From Sediminibacterium soli (lineage in GTDB: Bacteria; Bacteroidota; Bacteroidia; Chitinophagales; Chitinophagaceae): DNA of 64,000 bases. A model generated the notes under the pieces. That model was not told the origin of the DNA. It was given only the letters and a program-made list of their open reading frames with translations, and did not search any database. Where the stretch lies: contig NZ_JAACJR010000008.1 of the NCBI RefSeq assembly GCF_009939225.1, forward strand, positions 1,237,107 through 1,301,106, given 5' to 3'. This document shows, piece after piece, positions 16,264 to 25,922 of this stretch; position 1 is the stretch's first letter, and each line of letters begins with the position of its first letter. The translations under genes and the position numbers were made by a program.

Positions 16264-17415
16264 CTTCTTCACCACCCTCGCTTTCTGCAAGGAGTTTTTG
16301 CCGTATTTGTTTTTTACCTCGTCGATGGCTTTGTAGAGGTTGTTCTTGCGGGTTGCATCGTCGAACAGGCTGCCCTGTACGGCGTGGTTGGTGAGTTCGC
16401 TGAGGCGAACGCCCAGCAGGCGAACGGGCTGGCCCTTGCGGTGCAATTTACGGAACAGGTCGATGGCAACCGGTATCAGTTCATCATCGCGCAGGGTATA
16501 GTCAATTTTGGTTTGCCTGGAATTGGTTTCAAAATCGGGATACCGGATCTTGACGGCGATACAGCCGGCCAGTTTTTCATCCTGCCTGAGTTCAAAAGCG
16601 ATTTTTTCGGTCAGACGAACGATCTCGCTCAGCAGGAAAGCTTCGTCGGCGGTATTTTCTTCAAAGGTATTTTCGCTCGATATGGATTTTGCTTCATGAT
16701 AGGCATGCACTTCCCCGTGATGAACGCCATGGGATTTCTGCCAGAGATCGGCGCCCCATTTGCCCAGTTTTTTCTCAAGCAGTTCCACCGGTGTTTCGCT
16801 CAGGTCGCGGATGGTGTGTATACCCATAGCCTGCAGGGTGCGGTGCATCTGCTCGCCAACGCCTGAGAATTTGTTCACCGGCAGGGGGGCAAGGAATTCT
16901 TTTTCGCGGCCCGGCTGCACAAACAGGTAGCCATTGGGTTTGGCTTCATCGGTTGCGATCTTGGCCACCATTTTATTAGTGGCCAGACCGAACGAAATGG
17001 GCAGCTGGGTTTTATCGATGATCTCCGTACGCAGGTCGATCGTCCAGCGATAGGGATCAAAGAACCTGTCCATGCCCGTGAGATCGATATAGAACTCGTC
17101 GATGGATGCTTTCTCGAACAGCGGTGCTTTGGCAGCGATGATCTCGGTAACCCATCTGGAATAATGACTGTATTGTCCGCGCGTACCCCGAACCAATATG
17201 GCATGCGGACAAAGCTTAAGCGCGGTCTTCATTGGCATCGCGCTTCTCACGCCGAACTTTCGCGCTTCATAGCTGCATGTGGTTACCACGCCCCTTTCTC
17301 TCGAGCCGCCCACAATAACCGCCTTGCCCCTGAGCGTAGGATCGTTAAGCATCTCCACACTTACAAAGAAAGAGTCCAGGTCAAAATGGGCAATATATCG
17401 CTGCGGAGCGCTCAT
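16258..17415 (-). CDS. dinB: DNA polymerase IV (translesion, Y family)
   Basis: A 385-residue Y-family polymerase that copies past damaged bases. Catalytic acidic residues are visible as Asp12 (HFDLDSFF) and Asp106-Glu107 (ASIDEFYIDL). A clamp-binding-like sequence QGSLFDD lies near the C-terminus. The little-finger domain covers about residues 240-360. The start is ATG 17415. Its stop overlaps the arm of a mirrored repeat. No SOS box was identified. It stands alone between two repeat elements. Confidence 0.94.
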   Translation of the reverse strand: MSAPQRYIAHFDLDSFFVSVEMLNDPTLRGKAVIVGGSRERGVVTTCSYEARKFGVRSAMPMKTALKLCPHAILVRGTRGQYSHYSRWVTEIIAAKAPLFEKASIDEFYIDLTGMDRFFDPYRWTIDLRTEIIDKTQLPISFGLATNKMVAKIATDEAKPNGYLFVQPGREKEFLAPLPVNKFSGVGEQMHRTLQAMGIHTIRDLSETPVELLEKKLGKWGADLWQKSHGVHHGEVHAYHEAKSISSENTFEENTADEAFLLSEIVRLTEKIAFELRQDEKLAGCIAVKIRYPDFETNSRQTKIDYTLRDDELIPVAIDLFRKLHRKGQPVRLLGVRLSELTNHAVQGSLFDDATRKNNLYKAIDEVKNKYGKNSLQKARVVKKI

Positions 17416-17446
17416 CGGTTTAGCAAGGTAGAAAGAATTGATTTAC

Positions 17447-17580
17447 GGAGTAATGGATTCCGGATTGGCGGATTCCGGATTCGTGAATCCGCCGATGCAC
17501 AGTCAGTCGGATTATCGCCCCGCAATTCCTGAATATACAATCCATAATCCGCCAATCCGGAATCCACTAATCCACTCATT
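17447..17580. repeat. Mirrored intergenic repeat, GGATT family
   Basis: Arms 17454-17474 and 17546-17566 are a perfect 21-nt inverted pair containing the words GGATTCCGGATT and GGCGGATT. Further GGATTC words extend the left arm and AATCC words the right arm. The same words occur at 32988-33300 and 47820-47972. It fills the gap between dinB and the PorP/SprF gene. Confidence 0.9.
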
Positions 17581-17587
17581 CCTTATC

Positions 17588-18607
17588 CTACTTCCACGGA
17601 CATGGGATTGGCCTGGCGACCCGCTGGGGGGAGCGGAAGATGAGGGATATTTCGTAGGTTTTGAGGTTACCGAGCGAGCTTTTGTAGGTGCCTACGGGAA
17701 CATCATAGGTAAAGCCGGCCTGCAGGTTGCGGTAACCGAAACCGAGATAAGGTATCACCGCTTCTTTACTCCGGTACCAGATGCCGGCATTGATCACCGA
17801 GGGCGATTCTTCATCGCCAAACAGGCGGCCGAAATTTACGCCGGCAGTCCAGGAATTGAGGTTGCTTTCCAGCATACAGATGGCATTGCTGTTGAACACC
17901 CATTTATCGCTGAGAAAAGTCTGGTAGTCTGCATGGATATTGTATCTCGGCGGATCGATCTGCTCTTTATCGTTCAGCGCAGAGCGCGCCGTTTTCAAGA
18001 ACCGGTATCCCGATACGCCAAAATCAAAACTCGCCCCTTCCGATACCAGGGAGTAATTGATCCCGGCAAACATGGAGAAATAGGGTTGTATATTCGAGAG
18101 ATACGGCTCCTGTGTAGGCAGGGCCCGGTTGAATCCCGAGGGACCCAGTTGCTGCGGAAAGCTCAGCTCGGCAAAATTGATCACCGTATTGGAATAGGTT
18201 CCGCCCAACCCTATCGACAGTCCGTGCATCTCGTCCTCATCCAGTCCTACATGCGAGCTGACGATAAAATGAAAGGAATTGCTTTTGTAGGCGCCGGAAA
18301 GACCCCTGTCCTGCAGGAACATCAGTCCACCCGCGATATAATTCGATTCTTTTGCTTCCTGTTTAAAAAGTTTCCCGTCAAAACAGATCGAGGTGGTGGT
18401 TAACGGCTCCACGCCCTCTCCCAGCCACTGGCTGCGGCGATTGCCCACAATACGCCAGCTGGCATCGCCGTTACCGGCCAGGGCCGGGTTAACACTTAAC
18501 GGCGAGGAATAGAATTGCGAGAATACCGGATCCTGTGCCCGCAATTGTGTGATCGCAAGCAGCAGCGCTGTTACAGCAGTCAGTAGGTATCTGGTACTTT
18601 TTCTCAT
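17588..18607 (-). CDS. PorP/SprF family type IX secretion membrane protein
   Basis: A 339-residue outer-membrane barrel protein with a signal peptide ending LRAQ, then QDPVFSQFYSSPLSVNPALAG, the hallmark start of the PorP/SprF family, and a C-terminus rich in alternating hydrophobic residues. In gliding Bacteroidota, SprF-type proteins are needed for export or anchoring of a matching giant surface protein such as SprB by the type IX system. Here the start lies 5 nt after the stop of the giant type B protein gene, so it is very likely the dedicated partner. A paralogue lies at 59031. Confidence 0.93.
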   Translation of the reverse strand: MRKSTRYLLTAVTALLLAITQLRAQDPVFSQFYSSPLSVNPALAGNGDASWRIVGNRRSQWLGEGVEPLTTTSICFDGKLFKQEAKESNYIAGGLMFLQDRGLSGAYKSNSFHFIVSSHVGLDEDEMHGLSIGLGGTYSNTVINFAELSFPQQLGPSGFNRALPTQEPYLSNIQPYFSMFAGINYSLVSEGASFDFGVSGYRFLKTARSALNDKEQIDPPRYNIHADYQTFLSDKWVFNSNAICMLESNLNSWTAGVNFGRLFGDEESPSVINAGIWYRSKEAVIPYLGFGYRNLQAGFTYDVPVGTYKSSLGNLKTYEISLIFRSPQRVARPIPCPWK

Positions 18608-18612
18608 TTCAG

Positions 18613-21600
18613 TTATCGAAGTAATAATACCTGGCCTTTTTTCTCCACGGGACTGCCGTCAAGCGCAATGCCTGTGGCCACCCATATATAGATCGCCATC
18701 GGCTGCTGCACGCCGCCCATGGTTCCATTCCAGCCAATATCTTTGTTCTTTGTTTCAAACACCATTTGCCCAAGCCGGTTAAACACTTTGAAATAATGGA
18801 AGGTTTTGATTCCCGACAGGTAGGGATACAGTATATCGTTAACACCGTCTCCATTGGGTGTAAAACTTTTTGGCACCATGATGTTCACCAGGTTCGGATC
18901 GAATACGCGCACCAGCATACTGTCTGGCGTAATACAGCCCGCAGGCGAGATCAGTTGTATCACATAATCCTGCGTTACCTCGAAATTGAAATTCGGGTTA
19001 AAGGTATTCGGATTATCAATGCCTTTTGTGGGTAGCCACTGGTAGCGGTAACCGGCACTGTCTCTTCCCGTCAGCTGCGTGGGCTCGCCGCGGTAAACAC
19101 TTACAGACGGAAGCCGTACCGCCGCAATGGGGTACTGGATATCCAGTGTACTGTCGGCCATATTCACCGATGCGGGACAATACAACTGGCTGGCGCGCAG
19201 TTTCACATGGTGCTTGCCGCCTTTTACATAGACGTTCACACCGTTGAAATCCGATGCAGTCCGGTTATCGCCAAAATCCCATAACCAGTCCGTGGGACCC
19301 ATACCCGCGGTGTCTACCAGGTTGGTAAAATGTATCGGCATGTTCACGCAATAGATATCGTAGCTGAACTGCATCAGCGGTTTGTTGATATAATACAGCG
19401 CAACCGGCGCGGCCGCGGTATCGATACAGCCAAACTGGTTGGTCAGTATGGCATTATAGCTGCCCGGCGAGCGCGTGGTAATGGCCGGCGTGGTAAGCGA
19501 TGGAACGACAGCCGACCCGTTATAGGTCCATTGATAGCTCAGCGTTTCGGCAGACTGTATCGAAAGCGTATCCAGTTTGTCTTCGCAGATATAGATGCCG
19601 TGTTTTGTAACAACCTGGCCAACGGGCAGGGGATTGATCTTTTGCGTAAGACCGCTGGTATGGATACTGTCTATACAGGCATTGTCGGCAGAACGCATGA
19701 TGGTGAATGTTCTGCTTTCGAGAGTGGGTATGGCGTTCACCACCCATTTATACGCAGCCGTGGTGATATTGGAGATCGTTCCGGTAACACCGTTATCTGT
19801 GTAGTCAAAGGTCCAGGGGCCCTGTCCCACAAAATTCACCGCCAGTGTATCAAACGGATACCGGCAGACAACCGTGGGACCTGAAACCGTGGCGCGCGGC
19901 ACGGGACGCACATACACCGCCACTTTAAACGGATTGCCGGTACAGCCGGTATTGAACGGCACTACCGAATAGGTAACCGTATCCATCAATTCGGTGAGGT
20001 TTTTCAGCGTCTGGCTGATGCGTGTTTGTCTCGACAGCCCCGCGCTGAACCCGCTGGCAGACAGAACAGGCGCCACCGTTGGCGTTGACCAGGTATAGGT
20101 TGTGTTGGGCGGCGTGGTTGCCGGGGTTTCTTCAAAAGTCACTTCACTGCATACGACCGTGGCCCGGTCCGCCACTTTTGCCAGCGGTATGCCTACGGTT
20201 TCTGTAAGCGTAAACGGTGTGCCTGTACAACCATTGGTGCTCGGCGTAACCGTATATACGATCTCGGCAATGGCATTGCTGCCGTTGAACAGGGTCTGCG
20301 ATATCGTGGGTGCGCCTATGTTTCTTGCACTGCCTCCGGTTACAATACCGGCGGGTACGCTGGCGGGTGCCGTCCAGGTATACAGTGTGTTGATGGGTAC
20401 CGGTGAAGGTATTACGGTAAACGCCAAGCCGGTGCACACCGTATCGCGCAGGTTGGCCACAACCGGTGTGGGTTTCACAGGCACCACCAGCGTAAAGCTG
20501 TTACCCACACAGCCCGACGCAGAAGGCACCACGGTATAGGTGGCGGTATCTGTCAGGTTGTTGGTGCTTTTCAGCGTCTGGCTTACCGCTACCTGGCTGA
20601 TGGTTTCAGGAGAACCGCCGGTAAGACTGTTCAGGGGCCCCAGTACCGGCGTGCCCCAGGTATAACTGGTGCCTGCGGGAACGGCAACGGCGGCATAACT
20701 GAAAGCGGTGCCGCTGCAAACAGACGCCAGCACCTGGTTGGGAATAGATGGCGCCGGTGTTACGCTGACGGTGGCTGCAAACGAAGCACCCGTACACCCG
20801 TTGGTCTGCGGCGTAATGATATAGTTGGCAAAGGCCGTGTTTACCGTGGAATTGGTAAGTGTCTGCCCGATATTGTCCTGCGGAACAGGTTGTGCCGAGA
20901 TACCGCCGATCGTTCCCGACGGGTTGGCAGAAGGCAGGGCCCAGGTATACCTGGTGCCTGCCGGCACATTCAGCGGGTTGATATTGAATACCGTATTGGC
21001 GCAAATGGAAACGGTTAGGTTGGCCACCTTAGGCGCTGGCTTTACAATGGCATAGACCGTTTGCTGGTTGGTACAGCTATTGGCCGTAAGCGTATAGTTG
21101 TATGCAACGGTAACTGGATTGATGGTTGTATTCACCAGCACTTCTGCGGGATTGATAGGCCCCGCACCATTACCCTGCCCGTTGCTGATGGCGGGCAATA
21201 CCGGACGCACCCAGGCATACGTGGTGCCTGTTGTAGCCGAGGCGGGTGTATACAGGAACTGTGTGCCGCTGCAGATGGCCGCAGGGTTGAGATCGCTGGT
21301 CAATACCGGAGCGGGGTTTACCACCACATTTACCTGCTGCACCGCCTGGCAGGCGTTCGGCGTGTTCAGCGAATAGGTATAGGTTACCGTTACCGGGTTG
21401 GAGGTGATATTGATCAATGCCTCGGCAGGATTGCCTGTGCCGCTCGCAGCCGAATTGCTGATGCCCGTTACCACCGTTCTTGTCCAGGAGAATGCAGTTC
21501 CCGGCGTATTGCTGTCGGGGGTATAATTGAACACATTGTTGCTGCATACCGCAGGCGGGGTAAGACTTGTATTCAGGCTCGTAGCGGCATTTACCGTTAC

Positions 21601-24600
21601 CGCCACAATAAAAGGACTGCCCGTACAGCCGTTCGCTGCAGGTGTTACCGTGTATGCCGCAAAAGCCGGAGCGCTGGTGCTGTTATTCAGCACCTGGGAG
21701 ATAGTGTTCTGCGGTATGTTTTGCGCCGTGCCGTTGGCGATTGCCGTAGTGGGCGTGTACAATGGCTGCCCCCAGGTATACTGTGTGCCCAAGGGAACAT
21801 TGGCAGGACTGACAACAAACGCCGTATTGTTACAGGTGCTGGTGAACTGGTTGGTGATGGTGGGCGTGGGCTTTACATCCACATTAACGGTTTGCGAATT
21901 GGAACAGCCGTTGGCGGTAAGCGTATACAGATAAGGCGTGCGTATGGTGGCCGTAGTGCTGTTTACCAGCACCTCGGCAATATTGGTTGTGCCGGAAGCA
22001 ACCGTACCGTTGTTGATGGCTGCCATGGTTTGCCGGGCCCAGGTGTAGGTGGTTGAGGCTGTAGAAGAAGTGGGCGCAAATGAGAACGGCAACCCGCTGC
22101 AGATAGCCGCCGGCGCCGGATTGGTCAGCACAGGCAAGGCATTTACATTCACGGTTACATTCTGTGTATTCACACATCCGGCCGGCGTTGTCAAAACATA
22201 GGTATACACCACCGGAACGCTGCTGCTGGATACATTGACCAGCGTTTCGTTCGGATTATTGATGCCCGATGCAACCGGATTACTGATGCCCGTTAAAGCG
22301 CTTCTCGTCCACGAAAACATCGTTCCGCTGGTGTTGGACAAAGGATCATAACTAAAAAGCGTGCTTCCGCAGATTGCCGCGGGTGTGACGGCACTGGTAA
22401 GCTGCGGCACAAAGGCAATATTCGCATCAAGCGAAAAAGCACTGCCGGTACAGCCTCCTGCCGAAGGTATAACCGAATAGGTTGCCGTGGCGGCAGCCGA
22501 TGAGCCGTTGACCAGCGTTTGCGTAATCACCGATGCATTGGTTCCCGCGCTTGCATTATTGATGGTACCCGCGGGTACATAGGTAGGAAGCAGCCAGGAA
22601 TAGGTGGTGCCTACGGGTACATTCAGCGGACTTACGGTAAAACTGGTATTGCTGCAGGTATTCACTACCAGGTTACCCACCATCGGCGATGGCTTTACCG
22701 AAACCGTAACCGTCTGTGTACCGGAACAGCCATTGGCGGTGAGTTTGTATACATAGGGCACGGTTACTGTTGCCGTGCTGGTGTTAACCAGTATTTCGGC
22801 GGGATTGTCTACCCCCGATCCGCTGCCATTGCTGATGGAACTGACAACGCTCCGCTGCCATTCGAAAATGGTTCCCGAAGTGGCCGAGGCCGGCGGGTAC
22901 GAAACAGCGCTGCCGCTGCAGATAGCGGCTGCCGTTAAGGATACACTCATCTTGGGCACCGCGTTTACCCGAACGGTAAGCGATTGGGTATTAGAACAGC
23001 CGTTGGCAGAAAGGGTGTAGGAATAGGGGACATTCACAAAAGCGGTGGAGGTATTCACCAGTGTTTCGCTGATGCTTCCGGTGCCGCTGCCGGCTGCATT
23101 GCTGATATTGGCGGTAACGATGCGCGACCAGGTATAGCTGGTATTCGCCACCGTGCCTTGCGGTGTATAGGTAAACACCGCATTGCTGCAGACCTCGCCT
23201 GCAGAAACGGGCGCGGTCTGCACCAGGGTGGGCAATGGCTTTACCGTAACAGGTATCAGCTGGGTGTTTTCGCAGCCTGTAACATCTTTCGTGGTAAAAG
23301 AATAATAGGTGGTGATGGGCGAGTAATACCCCACCAGCATCGTAAGTACTTCATCCGGATCGTCTGTTGTGCCGGAGGTAAGCGCGCCGCTGATACCGGT
23401 TACATTAAACCGTTTCCAACTGTAGGTTGGACCGGTGGCGGTGGAGTTTGCATGAAAATTGAACTTGGTGCCGCTGCAGATGGCGGCAGGTGCATTGTTC
23501 GAGATCAGCGGCACCGAAGAACCTGCGTTCACCGTAACGGTAACGGTAAAATCGGCACCTGGACAAAGGTTGTTCCAGGGCGTAACGGCATAACTCACCG
23601 TTCCCGTTGTTCCCGCATTGGTCAGTTGCTGTCCCACAAAAAACTGCGGTACGCCATTGGCGCTGGCGCCTGCGATGGAGCCCGTTACGGCGGGTGTTGT
23701 CCAGGTATATTTGGTAGCGGCAGGCACATTGCTTGGCGATGCAAAAAAAGTATTGCCGCTGCAGACTGTTACACTCATATTCGCGATGCGGGGTAATGGG
23801 TTCACCCCTACGGTAATTCGCTGCGCCGATCCCTGGCAACCGGTCACCCCGTCTGTGGTGCGTATGCTGTATACGATATAGCGGGTATTGGTGGCATTGC
23901 TGTTGATCAGGATATCATTGATGGAAGCGGTACCCGAATTACCCGCTCCCCCGTTCACTTCGGCATTGGTGGTGGAGATGGTCCAGGCAAAAGTGGGCGC
24001 ATTGAACAGCGTGGCCTGCGGCGTATAGTTGAATGCGTTGCCGCTGCAGATGTCTACGGGTGTTACCGGCGTGCTTAACACCGGGCTGGGGTTTACCGTA
24101 ACCGCCACATCCTGTGTATTGGAGCAACTGTTGGCGCTGAGTGTAAAACGGTAGTTTACCACCACCGGCTGCACCGTACTGTTGTTGAGCAGTTCGTTGG
24201 GATTGCCTACGCCAAAACCACCGCTGTTATCGATACCCGTTACCACATTCCTGGCCCATACGATGCTGGCGCCCGTGGTGCTGCTTGCCGGTGAATAGGT
24301 ATACCGCTGGCCGCTGCATAGGGCAGCGGGCGAATTGCCCTGGTTGTTTAATACCGGGAGTGGATTTACCGTTGTGGTTACCAGGAAGGAATTGCCTGCA
24401 CAGGCGCCTGTTTTAGGCGAAACGGTATAGGTTACCGTGGCCGGCGCGGTGGAGGGATTCAGCAGGGTTTGTCCGCCTATGAACAACTGAGAACTGGGCT
24501 GATCGGCGGCGCCGGTAACCACACCTGCAGGACTGCTGGCAGACACCACCCAGGTATACCGGGTATTGGCTGGCACATCGGTGGGCGTATACGAAAACAG

Positions 24601-24972
24601 GGAACCGCTGCAGACGGGCACAAACAGGTTACCGATGCTGGCGGCAGGGTTAACGGTGATACGCAGCAGAAAGCTTATGTTCCGGGAAGTGGTAACGGTA
24701 TAGTCGGCCACAACCGGTGTGTTGATGGTATTGGTAAGTGTCTGAAAAACCTCCAGCTGGTTAACGCCCGAAGAACTGCCGCTGGCCGCGCCGCCGGGTG
24801 TGATCACCGGCAGCGACCAGCTATAGGTTTCGCCCGGGGTATGACCGGGGTATTTGTAATGAAGTGCTTCCCCGCTGCAAAGGGTAACGCTGTAAGTGGT
24901 TTGTGTGAAAGCAGGCAGGCTGGCCGCTGCGCACAGCAGAACGGCAAATACCCTGAGGGCATGGTTTTTCAT
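18613..24972 (-). CDS. Giant repeat-built cell-surface protein with T9SS type B sorting domain
   Basis: A 2119-residue protein starting MKNHALRVFAVLLCAAASLPAF (signal peptide). About 18 degenerate domains follow, each opening with a motif like AICSGxxFxYxP and containing TYxW; the domains look like PKD/Ig-type beta sandwiches. After them come an Ig-like part, a PKD domain (DWLWDFGDNRTASD) and a C-terminal CHU_C domain (PKSFTPNGDGVNDILYP), the type B signal for type IX secretion. Pairs of cysteines recur per domain. It is probably exported to the cell surface as an adhesin, with the adjacent PorP/SprF as partner. The start is ATG 24972; the extension to 25008 is not signal-like. Confidence 0.93.
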   Translation of the reverse strand: MKNHALRVFAVLLCAAASLPAFTQTTYSVTLCSGEALHYKYPGHTPGETYSWSLPVITPGGAASGSSSGVNQLEVFQTLTNTINTPVVADYTVTTSRNISFLLRITVNPAASIGNLFVPVCSGSLFSYTPTDVPANTRYTWVVSASSPAGVVTGAADQPSSQLFIGGQTLLNPSTAPATVTYTVSPKTGACAGNSFLVTTTVNPLPVLNNQGNSPAALCSGQRYTYSPASSTTGASIVWARNVVTGIDNSGGFGVGNPNELLNNSTVQPVVVNYRFTLSANSCSNTQDVAVTVNPSPVLSTPVTPVDICSGNAFNYTPQATLFNAPTFAWTISTTNAEVNGGAGNSGTASINDILINSNATNTRYIVYSIRTTDGVTGCQGSAQRITVGVNPLPRIANMSVTVCSGNTFFASPSNVPAATKYTWTTPAVTGSIAGASANGVPQFFVGQQLTNAGTTGTVSYAVTPWNNLCPGADFTVTVTVNAGSSVPLISNNAPAAICSGTKFNFHANSTATGPTYSWKRFNVTGISGALTSGTTDDPDEVLTMLVGYYSPITTYYSFTTKDVTGCENTQLIPVTVKPLPTLVQTAPVSAGEVCSNAVFTYTPQGTVANTSYTWSRIVTANISNAAGSGTGSISETLVNTSTAFVNVPYSYTLSANGCSNTQSLTVRVNAVPKMSVSLTAAAICSGSAVSYPPASATSGTIFEWQRSVVSSISNGSGSGVDNPAEILVNTSTATVTVPYVYKLTANGCSGTQTVTVSVKPSPMVGNLVVNTCSNTSFTVSPLNVPVGTTYSWLLPTYVPAGTINNASAGTNASVITQTLVNGSSAAATATYSVIPSAGGCTGSAFSLDANIAFVPQLTSAVTPAAICGSTLFSYDPLSNTSGTMFSWTRSALTGISNPVASGINNPNETLVNVSSSSVPVVYTYVLTTPAGCVNTQNVTVNVNALPVLTNPAPAAICSGLPFSFAPTSSTASTTYTWARQTMAAINNGTVASGTTNIAEVLVNSTTATIRTPYLYTLTANGCSNSQTVNVDVKPTPTITNQFTSTCNNTAFVVSPANVPLGTQYTWGQPLYTPTTAIANGTAQNIPQNTISQVLNNSTSAPAFAAYTVTPAANGCTGSPFIVAVTVNAATSLNTSLTPPAVCSNNVFNYTPDSNTPGTAFSWTRTVVTGISNSAASGTGNPAEALINITSNPVTVTYTYSLNTPNACQAVQQVNVVVNPAPVLTSDLNPAAICSGTQFLYTPASATTGTTYAWVRPVLPAISNGQGNGAGPINPAEVLVNTTINPVTVAYNYTLTANSCTNQQTVYAIVKPAPKVANLTVSICANTVFNINPLNVPAGTRYTWALPSANPSGTIGGISAQPVPQDNIGQTLTNSTVNTAFANYIITPQTNGCTGASFAATVSVTPAPSIPNQVLASVCSGTAFSYAAVAVPAGTSYTWGTPVLGPLNSLTGGSPETISQVAVSQTLKSTNNLTDTATYTVVPSASGCVGNSFTLVVPVKPTPVVANLRDTVCTGLAFTVIPSPVPINTLYTWTAPASVPAGIVTGGSARNIGAPTISQTLFNGSNAIAEIVYTVTPSTNGCTGTPFTLTETVGIPLAKVADRATVVCSEVTFEETPATTPPNTTYTWSTPTVAPVLSASGFSAGLSRQTRISQTLKNLTELMDTVTYSVVPFNTGCTGNPFKVAVYVRPVPRATVSGPTVVCRYPFDTLAVNFVGQGPWTFDYTDNGVTGTISNITTAAYKWVVNAIPTLESRTFTIMRSADNACIDSIHTSGLTQKINPLPVGQVVTKHGIYICEDKLDTLSIQSAETLSYQWTYNGSAVVPSLTTPAITTRSPGSYNAILTNQFGCIDTAAAPVALYYINKPLMQFSYDIYCVNMPIHFTNLVDTAGMGPTDWLWDFGDNRTASDFNGVNVYVKGGKHHVKLRASQLYCPASVNMADSTLDIQYPIAAVRLPSVSVYRGEPTQLTGRDSAGYRYQWLPTKGIDNPNTFNPNFNFEVTQDYVIQLISPAGCITPDSMLVRVFDPNLVNIMVPKSFTPNGDGVNDILYPYLSGIKTFHYFKVFNRLGQMVFETKNKDIGWNGTMGGVQQPMAIYIWVATGIALDGSPVEKKGQVLLLR
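20740..22935 (-). repeat. Higher-order coding repeat: three-domain block of about 825 bp
   Basis: Within the giant gene, domains 8-15 follow the order B-A-C-B-A-C-B-A, where A ends like GCTGxxF, B like ANGCSNTQ and C like a TTPAGCVNTQ variant. The distance from one B start to the next is 273 and then 276 residues, about 825 bp. ICSG codons at about 22918, 22096 and 21262 mark the three B starts. This suggests that a three-domain unit was duplicated as a block. Confidence 0.8.
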
Positions 24973-25228
24973 ATTGAAGCGGATCTTACCGACGGCCATC
25001 ACAGACATTTAATTATCTATCGCAGTTAAGCAGTATACTACCTGAACCAAACCCGGTTTCGGGGCTGGGGCGCCGATGAATCCAAATGCAAGAGATGAAT
25101 CCCTGATAAGCCGCTGCCTGCAAGCGCGGCAAAATAAAGTTTTCCATCCCTGTCTGAAGACACATGGGAAGCTAATTTAATAGAATACTAACAAAATCGA
25201 GCGGCGGCAAAAGAAATTCCGCCTGTTT
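24973..25228. other. Gap upstream of the giant gene
   Basis: This 256-bp gap should hold the promoter of the giant gene. No exact TAnnTTTG box was found near the start; a partial TTTATTTTG lies around 25132-25140 on the minus strand. No ORF, tRNA or clear hairpin was seen. Confidence 0.4.
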
Positions 25229-25744
25229 TCAGCGGTAAATATCTAATAATCCGTCTGGCAGGACTACGTGGATTTTCCCGTTTTTATGGTCGATTTTCTC
25301 AAGGGTTTCTTCGTGCAGGGGTATATACGCTTCTTTGCCTGCCAGGTCGATACGCAGTAATACCTGGTGCGGTTGCTCGATCACTTCCAGTATCGGGCCC
25401 AGGTCTTCTTCCTCGGTAACTAACTGATAACCAATCAATGAAATGGGCGACGACTTACCCGCCAGTTTACGGAAATCCTCTTCGGGCAGCCAGGCCCTGC
25501 GGGAAGAAAGGCGGTTGGCGGCTTCTTTGGTATCCACGCCTTCAAGTTTCACATAGGTCTCTTCCTGGTCCCTGGCCCTGGATGTTTCCACGAAATAAGG
25601 CAGGTACTGGCCCTTCTGCTCTTCGATGAACAGGGCTTCAACACCTTTCAGCACGGTTTTCTTACCAAGCGCGTGCTTGAGGATCACCTCGCCCTTGAGC
25701 CCGAAGCTGGCCACGATTTTTCCTATATGAATGTATTCTTTCAT
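25229..25744 (-). CDS. rimM: Ribosome maturation factor RimM
   Basis: A 171-residue 16S rRNA processing factor that binds protein uS19 during maturation of the 30S head. It starts YIHIGKIVASFGLKGEVILK, the conserved RimM N-terminus, and has the C-terminal PRC-barrel-like domain (EDLGPILEVIEQPHQVLLRI, then EAYIPLHEETLEKID). It lies downstream of rpsP, as often, but a terminator-like hairpin and a mirrored repeat lie between the two. Confidence 0.94.
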   Translation of the reverse strand: MKEYIHIGKIVASFGLKGEVILKHALGKKTVLKGVEALFIEEQKGQYLPYFVETSRARDQEETYVKLEGVDTKEAANRLSSRRAWLPEEDFRKLAGKSSPISLIGYQLVTEEEDLGPILEVIEQPHQVLLRIDLAGKEAYIPLHEETLEKIDHKNGKIHVVLPDGLLDIYR

Positions 25745-25767
25745 GGGCCTGCAAATTATTGATTGCT

Positions 25768-25866
25768 GCGGATAAATGGCTGCATTGTTATAGGGTTACA
25801 TGGCTTTACAGTTACATGGTTTTATAACCAGAGACAAGGAAGCCGTATAACCATGTAACCATACGC
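25768..25866. repeat. Mirrored intergenic repeat between rpsP and rimM
   Basis: Arms GTTACATGGTT at 25811-25821 and AACCATGTAAC at 25849-25859 are a perfect 11-nt inverted pair. A direct copy of the word (GGTTACATGGCT, 25795-25806) and ATGGCTGCATTGTTATA at 25786-25802 link it to the elements at 7935, 10456, 16108 and 49322. Confidence 0.8.
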
Positions 25867-25870
25867 CTGC

Positions 25871-25903
25871 AAAAACAAAAGACCCGAATCACTTCGGGTC
25901 TTT
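25871..25903 (-). terminator. Intrinsic terminator between rpsP and rimM
   Basis: Perfect 11-bp stem (AAAGACCCGAA at 25878-25888, TTCGGGTCTTT at 25893-25903) with a 4-nt loop. On the minus strand it is followed by TTTGTTTTT. It lies 20 nt after the rpsP stop, so only read-through or a separate promoter would express rimM. Confidence 0.85.
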
Positions 25904-25922
25904 CACTATCATGCCTGGAAGA

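Noticed and set aside
21061..22056. Long plus-strand ORF (331 aa) within the giant gene
   Set aside because: It is the antisense shadow of the repeat-rich giant gene; its sequence is low-complexity and repeats with the same period.
18613..24972. Regular repeats that could suggest a CRISPR array
   Set aside because: The repeats are degenerate protein domains of about 90-110 residues, not 25-40 bp repeats with unique spacers.
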